Position numbers and translations under genes: made by a program
Shown here: positions 6,435 through 10,427 of the stretch, piece by piece
Position numbering within the stretch: the stretch's first letter is position 1
Layout: every line of letters starts with the position of its first letter
Notes under the pieces: model-generated
Seen by the model: only the letters and a program-made list of their open reading frames with translations
Told to the model about the DNA's origin: nothing
The model's database searches: none
Assembly: GCA_946055175.1 (NCBI GenBank)
Contig: CAMGET010000020.1
Span: 1-10,427, forward strand
DNA: 10,427 nt
Reading direction: 5' to 3'
DNA from: an uncultured Roseburia sp.
GTDB taxonomy: Bacteria; Bacillota; Clostridia; Lachnospirales; Lachnospiraceae

Positions 6435-6841
6435 TGCAGATAAGTGCAGCAATCGGGGCAGAGGCGATGTTTTTTGTGGCTTCTGTATTGGAAGGCGTTG
6501 GACTGGTTTTGGTTTACGACATTTTTCGCATTATAAGGCGGGTAATGAAACATGGAAATATCTGGATAAGTATGGAGGATATTGTCTACTGGTTATTTTG
6601 CACGATTTCTGTATTTCTGCTGCTTTACAGGGAAAACGATGGCTTGATGCGTGCTTTTTCCTTTTTGGGAATTTTACTTGGAAGCGTAACTTATTATTTC
6701 CTTTTCAGCCGTTTTGTGATAAAAATAGGAGTGTTGGTATTAACGCCTTTTTCTAAAATTGGGAAAAAAATACTACTTTTTTTCAAGAAAGTATTGAAAA
6801 AAGTATATAAAACCATTAAAATGGGATTATGTAAACTATGA
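6434..6841 (+). CDS. yabQ: Sporulation membrane protein YabQ
   Basis: 135 residues, with an ATG that shares its A with the yabP stop. About four hydrophobic segments are visible near residues 8-30, 50-66, 70-92 and 95-107, followed by a very lysine-rich tail (FFKKVLKKVYKTIKM). The family pattern VYDIFRIIRR, then EDIVYW, then YRENDGLMRAFSFLGILLGSVTYY identifies YabQ, a mother-cell membrane protein needed for spore cortex formation in B. subtilis. The molecular role is unknown. The stop codon overlaps an ATG (ATGA) that opens a nine-codon frame leading to divIC. The protein is shorter than some homologues, ending in the basic tail without an additional domain. Confidence 0.92.
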   Translation: MQISAAIGAEAMFFVASVLEGVGLVLVYDIFRIIRRVMKHGNIWISMEDIVYWLFCTISVFLLLYRENDGLMRAFSFLGILLGSVTYYFLFSRFVIKIGVLVLTPFSKIGKKILLFFKKVLKKVYKTIKMGLCKL

Positions 6842-6867
6842 ATAATAGGAAAGGTATGGTCTTTTAA
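6838..6867 (+). other. Nine-codon leader frame linking yabQ to divIC
   Basis: ATG at 6838 overlaps the yabQ stop (ATGA) and reads MNNRKGMVF, ending in TAA at 6865-6867 immediately before the divIC ATG (TAAATG). It is in the same frame as divIC. It could pass ribosomes from yabQ to divIC, or be the remains of a longer divIC N-terminus cut by a stop. Coding use is not proven. Confidence 0.3.
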
Positions 6868-7176
6868 ATGGCAGGAAAACGAAGACGGATACGTCAGAAT
6901 GATAACCGGACCGGAAAGTTCTGCATCAGCCTGATTTTGATTATATTTATGGTCGTTATGACAATTCAGATTAAGAATGTCTATCAAAAAGACCAGGATT
7001 ATGTAGCAAAGCAGGCAGAGTTAGAGTTACAGCTTAAAGCAGAGCAGGATAGACAGGAAGAGATAAAAGAATATCAAAAATACATAGAATCTCAGGATTA
7101 TGTTGAGGATCAGGCTACAAGTAAGTTAGGACTGCTTTATAAAAATCAAATCATTTTCCGCGAAAAAAAGAATTAA
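6868..7176 (+). CDS. divIC: DivIC/FtsB-type septum formation initiator
   Basis: 102 residues with the bitopic FtsB/DivIC layout: a basic cytoplasmic start (MAGKRRRIRQ), one membrane segment at about 18-34, and an extracellular coiled coil with heptad-like Leu/Gln/Glu sequence from about 36 to 75. The end is SQDYVEDQATSKLGLLYKNQIIFREK, matching the family's YIEDIAREKLGLVKPGEIVF-type tail. DivIC joins DivIB and FtsL at the septum to regulate peptidoglycan synthesis during division. The start is fixed by a stop codon directly upstream. The nearest purine-rich site (AGGAAAGG, 6847-6854) is about 13 bases away, rather far, which fits reinitiation from the leader frame. It shares the yabP-yabQ transcript but must also be expressed in growing cells, so an additional supply of transcript is expected. 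Confidence 0.93.
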   Translation: MAGKRRRIRQNDNRTGKFCISLILIIFMVVMTIQIKNVYQKDQDYVAKQAELELQLKAEQDRQEEIKEYQKYIESQDYVEDQATSKLGLLYKNQIIFREKKN

Positions 7177-7181
7177 TGAAC

Positions 7182-7213
7182 AGGGCTTTACGTGTATACG
7201 TAAGGTCCTTTTT
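7182..7213 (+). terminator. Intrinsic terminator after divIC
   Basis: A 12-pair stem (7182-7193 with 7198-7209, two of the pairs G-T wobbles) closes a GTAT loop and runs into TTTTT (7209-7213). It separates the yabP-yabQ-divIC unit from spoIIE. Confidence 0.85.
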
Positions 7214-7300
7214 GTATTTGTGACGAGTTTAGGTAGATGAAGATGATAAAAGGAGATGAGGCTTTTAAGCACCCTCGAAAAGACAATCAAAAAGGAAATT

Positions 7301-7307
7301 TGACGAA
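7301..7307 (+). promoter_or_regulatory. Spo0A box upstream of spoIIE
   Basis: TGACGAA matches the Spo0A core TGNCGAA perfectly, in the context TTTGACGAAC. It ends 25 bases before the -35 hexamer. A second copy with one change, TGACAAA (7334-7340), overlaps that -35. GAACGA (7305-7310), overlapping the box, is repeated inverted as TCGTTC (7325-7330). Spo0A-P control of spoIIE is established in B. subtilis and is expected in Clostridia. Confidence 0.7.
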
Positions 7308-7332
7308 CGATTTATAAAATCAGGTCGTTCCT

Positions 7333-7365
7333 TTGACAAACATTTTAATCCACGTTCGCTATAAT
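7333..7365 (+). promoter_or_regulatory. spoIIE promoter: sigma-A hexamers 21 bp apart, Spo0A-dependent type
   Basis: TTGACA (7333-7338) and TATAAT (7360-7365) are both perfect but separated by 21 bases instead of 17. No alternative -35 exists at 17-18 bases. The B. subtilis spoIIE promoter has the same unusual 21-base spacing and needs Spo0A-P. The start should fall near 7372, giving a leader of about 39 bases. Confidence 0.82.
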
Positions 7366-7410
7366 CGTTGGCATCGAAAAGAGAACAACAAGAAAGCGAG
7401 GAGTGGAAAA

Positions 7411-9249
7411 ATGAAAACAGGTAAGATAAGACAAATGATACTTTGCGTGCTTGGCGGAGTGCTTTGCTGCATACAGATAATGGGATGCTATCCGTTTGTA
7501 CCGGCGTATTTTGCGGCACTTTATATGGAGGAGGTGAAAGCCGGATGGCTTTTTACCGCAACTTATGCGGGAATGCTTTTATTTATGCCAATCACTGCAG
7601 TGGTTAAGTATAGTGTTATTTTGATTGTAACGGTTGGTGTGGTAAAACTGGTGCAGTGGGCAACAGACGGATGCCCGGTTTATTTAATCGGAATGATGAC
7701 GGCACTGACCACAATGATTGTTTCATTTTGCGGTGGACTGTTAGAATGGAGAAACCAGCCAATCTGGCAGGCAGTTTTGCTGGAAGGCGTGTTTGTACTG
7801 GGGGCAGTTATCTTATTAAGCAGGGCAGTACATATGATTTTAGAGTGGAAGTGGGAGCCTCCATATACGGAAACGAAACTTCCAAAGCAGGAATCAAGAC
7901 TGAATGGATATGCTGAGTCTTTTGAGGGGCTGTCTAAGGTGTTTTATCATATGAGTGAAAAAAAGACTGGCTATTCTGCGGAGGAGTATGGAAGATTCCA
8001 AAATGAACTGACCGGAAAAATTTGTATGAATTGTGATTCCTGTGCGATTTGCTGGGAAAAACCAAATGCACCGATTTATGATATTTTGCCGCGCCTTATC
8101 GCATCGGTAATGGAAAACGGCAACGTGGAAGACGAACAACAGGAGGAATTGAGACAATATTGTGTGAAAAGCAAAGATATGATTCAGGAGGCAGTTCGCG
8201 TTTTTGAACGTGCTTCTTTAAATCGTGCATGGTATAACAGGTTGTTAGAGAATAGGCAGACCATAGCAGAACAGTTAGATGCCATGGCTTATGTGATGCA
8301 GGACTGTGCAAAGGAGGAGGTCCTGTTAGACCAGAAAGAAAAAGGAAAACTGCTTACCATCCGTTATCACGCAAAAGAAAGTGGTATTACAATTGAACAG
8401 TTACATTTATTGGAATCAGCAGATGGCCATCTGAAACTTGTGGTGCAGATGAGAAGCAGACGGGGAGGATGTATTTCTTTAAAGCCATTTGTAGCAATGC
8501 TGGGACAAGTGTTGGAACGTAATATGCGGGGGACTGCGGATACAAAAATTTTCATTTCCAAAGAAACGGTGGAATATGTTTTCCTGGAGGATACCCGTTA
8601 TCGGAGTGTGCAGGGAATTGCCAGACAAAAGAAAGACGGAGCTTATATATCCGGAGATAATTTTTCGATTTTACAGATGGAAAACGGAAATTTTATGCTG
8701 GGTTTGTCAGATGGCATGGGTTCGGGAAGTACGGCATGCAAGGAAAGTGAACTGGTATTGGATTTGGTGGAACGCTTTATGGAGGCCGGATTTTCTGTGG
8801 AAACAGCAATCCGCATGATGAATTCTGCCATGGTCTTAAAAGGCGAAGAGGATCTGTTCTCAACAGTAGACCTGTGTAATATTGACTTATATAGTGGAAA
8901 AGCTTCTTTCTTCAAAATCGGTGCAGCAGCAAGCTTTATTAAGAGAGGAAATGAAGTGAGCTGTTTTTCCTCTCATTCCCTTCCGGTGGGAGTGGGAAAC
9001 AATCCGGAAATCGAGCGTCAGGAAATGATGTTACAAAATGGGGATTTTGTTGTAATGGTTACGGATGGTGTGTTAGAATACTTACATGTACCAAAGCCGG
9101 AAGAAACCTTAAAAGAGATGATAGAGAGCATTGACAGCAGACATCCGGGCATATTGGTAAAGAAAATTATGGAACGGGTACTTCTTTTTACAGGAGGCAG
9201 GGTTCAGGATGATATGACAATTCTGGCAGCCTGCATATGGGAGAAATAA
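7411..9249 (+). CDS. spoIIE: Stage II sporulation protein E (PP2C-type phosphatase activating sigma-F)
   Basis: 612 residues from the ATG at 7411, with GAGGAG seven bases upstream; an in-frame TTG at 7333 lies inside the promoter and is rejected. Residues 1-145 are hydrophobic with about five to six membrane segments (near 9-38, 45-61, 66-83, 90-111, 118-142). The middle region carries C205-x2-C208-x2-C211-x2-C214-W. The C-terminus is a PP2C phosphatase domain with metal-binding aspartates in SGDNFS (D416), SDGMGSG (D434), TDG (D552) and QDDMT (D600-D601). SpoIIE dephosphorylates SpoIIAA at the polar septum, releasing sigma-F in the forespore, and binds FtsZ. B. subtilis SpoIIE has 827 residues and ten membrane segments, so this version has a clearly reduced membrane domain. 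It has its own Spo0A-type promoter, and tilS begins three bases after the stop. Confidence 0.96.
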   Translation: MKTGKIRQMILCVLGGVLCCIQIMGCYPFVPAYFAALYMEEVKAGWLFTATYAGMLLFMPITAVVKYSVILIVTVGVVKLVQWATDGCPVYLIGMMTALTTMIVSFCGGLLEWRNQPIWQAVLLEGVFVLGAVILLSRAVHMILEWKWEPPYTETKLPKQESRLNGYAESFEGLSKVFYHMSEKKTGYSAEEYGRFQNELTGKICMNCDSCAICWEKPNAPIYDILPRLIASVMENGNVEDEQQEELRQYCVKSKDMIQEAVRVFERASLNRAWYNRLLENRQTIAEQLDAMAYVMQDCAKEEVLLDQKEKGKLLTIRYHAKESGITIEQLHLLESADGHLKLVVQMRSRRGGCISLKPFVAMLGQVLERNMRGTADTKIFISKETVEYVFLEDTRYRSVQGIARQKKDGAYISGDNFSILQMENGNFMLGLSDGMGSGSTACKESELVLDLVERFMEAGFSVETAIRMMNSAMVLKGEEDLFSTVDLCNIDLYSGKASFFKIGAAASFIKRGNEVSCFSSHSLPVGVGNNPEIERQEMMLQNGDFVVMVTDGVLEYLHVPKPEETLKEMIESIDSRHPGILVKKIMERVLLFTGGRVQDDMTILAACIWEK

Positions 9250-9252
9250 TAA

Positions 9253-10427
9253 ATGTTTAATAAAGTATTACAGGATTGCCGAAAGGAAAAACTGATAGAA
9301 AAAGGGGATTGTGTGCTGGCTGGAGTTTCCGGAGGCGCAGATTCCGTATGCCTTTTGCTGCTTTTGTGTAAGCTTAGGGAAAAGATAAAGTTTTCTCTTC
9401 AGGTGGTACATGTGGAACATGGCATTCGTGGAGCAGAGAGCGAAGCAGATGCCTTGTTTGTAAAGAACTTATGCGATAAATTAAAGCTGCAGCTGCATCT
9501 TTACCATGTGGATGCGCCGGGCTTTGCAAAGGAGCACAAAACAGGTCTGGAGGAAGCAGCACGGTGCCTGCGCTATTGCTGTTATGAGAAAGCGGCAGAC
9601 GAAATCAGGAACATGGCAGAAGAAAATGTGAAGGTTGCACTTGCCCATCACGCAGATGACAATGCGGAAACCGTTTTATTCCAAATGATACGGGGAAGTG
9701 GAATTGATGGCTTGTGCGGTATGCAGCCAAAGCGTAAATTGAAAAATGGTGTGGAACTGATTCGACCGTTGCTTGGTATTACCAGAGTAGAAATTGAACA
9801 GTATCTGCAGGAGGAAGGACAGTCGTACTGTTTTGACAGCACAAATGCAGATACGGCTTACAGCAGAAACCGAATCCGGGAAAGTGTGCTCCCAATTTTG
9901 AAAGAAGTGAATGCGCAGGCAGTGACACATATCAATCAGAGCGCAGCATTCTTGCGGGAGGTGAGCGACTATTTGCAGAAACAGGTAGCTTTACAGGCCA
10001 AACAGATTTTGCTTGAGACAGATAGAGGAATCTGTATACAGGAGGAACCTTTATTCTTACTGTCACCGGTGATAAGGAAAGAACTATTGCATCTGGCTCT
10101 GACAAGAGCAGCAGGGGCGGCAAAGGATCTTAGCGCCGAGCATATTCGCCTGCTTGAGAAACTTTTTTCTCTTCAGGTGGGAAGAAGTATTTCGCTTCCC
10201 TATCAGGTAGTAGCAAAACGTGTCTATGAAGGAGTACTGTTAAATAGGGGAGAAAAAGGAGAAGCTGCGGAACCCTTTTTTAAAGAAATAGAGGAAGAAA
10301 AATTGCAGGAACTGCTGGCTGCAGGAGAATGTCAGTTGGAAGTGCCGGGTGGAAGACTTTCTTTTTCTCTGTTGAAACAGGAAACGCCGGATAGAAAAAT
10401 TTTAAAAAAGACGTATACGAAATATTT
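9253..10427 (+). CDS. tilS: tRNA(Ile)-lysidine synthase TilS, 3'-truncated by window edge
   Basis: The frame opens at ATG 9253 and stays open for 391 codons plus two bases to the window end. The PP-loop ATP-binding motif SGGADS is at 26-31, followed by VVHVEHGIRGAESEAD and then ALAHHADDNAETVLF (H132-H133, D135-D136) with RGSGIDGLCGM, all standard for TilS. A TilS substrate-binding region and the start of the C-terminal domain (GRSISLPYQVVAKRVYEGVLL) follow. The enzyme uses ATP and lysine to convert C34 of tRNA-Ile(CAU) to lysidine, changing it from Met to Ile decoding; it is essential in bacteria. GGGAG (9239-9243), inside the end of spoIIE, is the likely ribosome binding site. Because it lies three bases behind spoIIE it is probably co-transcribed, yet it is needed during growth, so a further promoter within spoIIE is likely but not identified. 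Confidence 0.96.
   Translation, partial: MFNKVLQDCRKEKLIEKGDCVLAGVSGGADSVCLLLLLCKLREKIKFSLQVVHVEHGIRGAESEADALFVKNLCDKLKLQLHLYHVDAPGFAKEHKTGLEEAARCLRYCCYEKAADEIRNMAEENVKVALAHHADDNAETVLFQMIRGSGIDGLCGMQPKRKLKNGVELIRPLLGITRVEIEQYLQEEGQSYCFDSTNADTAYSRNRIRESVLPILKEVNAQAVTHINQSAAFLREVSDYLQKQVALQAKQILLETDRGICIQEEPLFLLSPVIRKELLHLALTRAAGAAKDLSAEHIRLLEKLFSLQVGRSISLPYQVVAKRVYEGVLLNRGEKGEAAEPFFKEIEEEKLQELLAAGECQLEVPGGRLSFSLLKQETPDRKILKKTYTKY

Noticed and set aside
5456..6553. 365-codon open frame on the minus strand
   Set aside because: It lies antisense to HU, rqcP and yabP, which have family matches and ribosome binding sites on the + strand. Its translation is low-complexity and Ser/Thr/Phe-rich with no recognisable domain, and it crosses two terminator hairpins.
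7243..7317. Small + strand frame of 24 codons (MIKGDEAFKH...) in the divIC-spoIIE gap
   Set aside because: No suitably spaced ribosome binding site for its ATG, it runs into the Spo0A box, and nothing supports coding.
7656..7916. 86-codon + strand frame within spoIIE
   Set aside because: It overlaps the SpoIIE membrane region in another frame and has no domain or ribosome binding site of its own.
1..10427. Search by eye for a CRISPR array, tRNA or rRNA genes, insertion sequence ends, attachment sites or a defence system
   Set aside because: No spaced direct repeats, no cloverleaf-like stretch, no transposase-like frame and no terminal repeats were seen; genes are the expected conserved ones.

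Overview
The window reads as a chromosomal segment from a low-G+C, spore-forming member of the Clostridia, most likely Lachnospiraceae. The evidence is the gene order HU - rqcP - yabP - yabQ - divIC - spoIIE - tilS, strong AGGAGG-type ribosome binding sites, and a mother-cell CotS-family gene. All genes lie on the + strand. I see no mobile element, tRNA, rRNA or CRISPR array.

Layout. Bases 1-3023 hold a diguanylate cyclase (5' end outside the window) whose stop overlaps the start of a CCA-adding enzyme gene by four bases. A CotS-family kinase-fold protein follows (3057-4064) and then a PEGA-type lipoprotein (4099-5328). A near-consensus sigma-A promoter next drives a highly codon-adapted HU gene, which ends in a strong intrinsic terminator. 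Then come the ribosome-rescue factor rqcP, the sporulation genes yabP and yabQ, and the divisome gene divIC, which ends in another terminator. After a 234-base intergenic region carrying a Spo0A-type promoter come spoIIE and, three bases after its stop, tilS, which runs off the right edge.

How the genes work together. The left part links a signalling enzyme to tRNA maturation. The centre and right part is the classical clostridial/bacillar core region mixing housekeeping functions (nucleoid protein, ribosome quality control, cell division, tRNA-Ile lysidine synthesis) with sporulation functions (YabP/YabQ in the mother cell, SpoIIE for sigma-F activation). Compared with Bacillus subtilis the block is compact: yabR, yabS and yabT are missing, and a lipoprotein gene lies upstream of HU.

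Most interesting signals. (1) The genes before cotS-like and before yabP are separated from them by two look-alike regulatory modules. Each is a hairpin whose 3' arm contains the ribosome binding site of the sporulation gene and ends in a T run, and each has a sigma-E-like promoter nested so that its predicted transcript starts after the 5' arm. Read-through RNA would be terminated or have its ribosome binding site masked, while sporulation RNA would be free. (2) The spoIIE promoter has consensus -35 and -10 hexamers 21 bp apart plus a perfect Spo0A box, matching the known B. subtilis arrangement. (3) A nine-codon leader frame joins yabQ to divIC through ATGA and TAAATG junctions. These are inferences from sequence and were not tested by folding software or searches.
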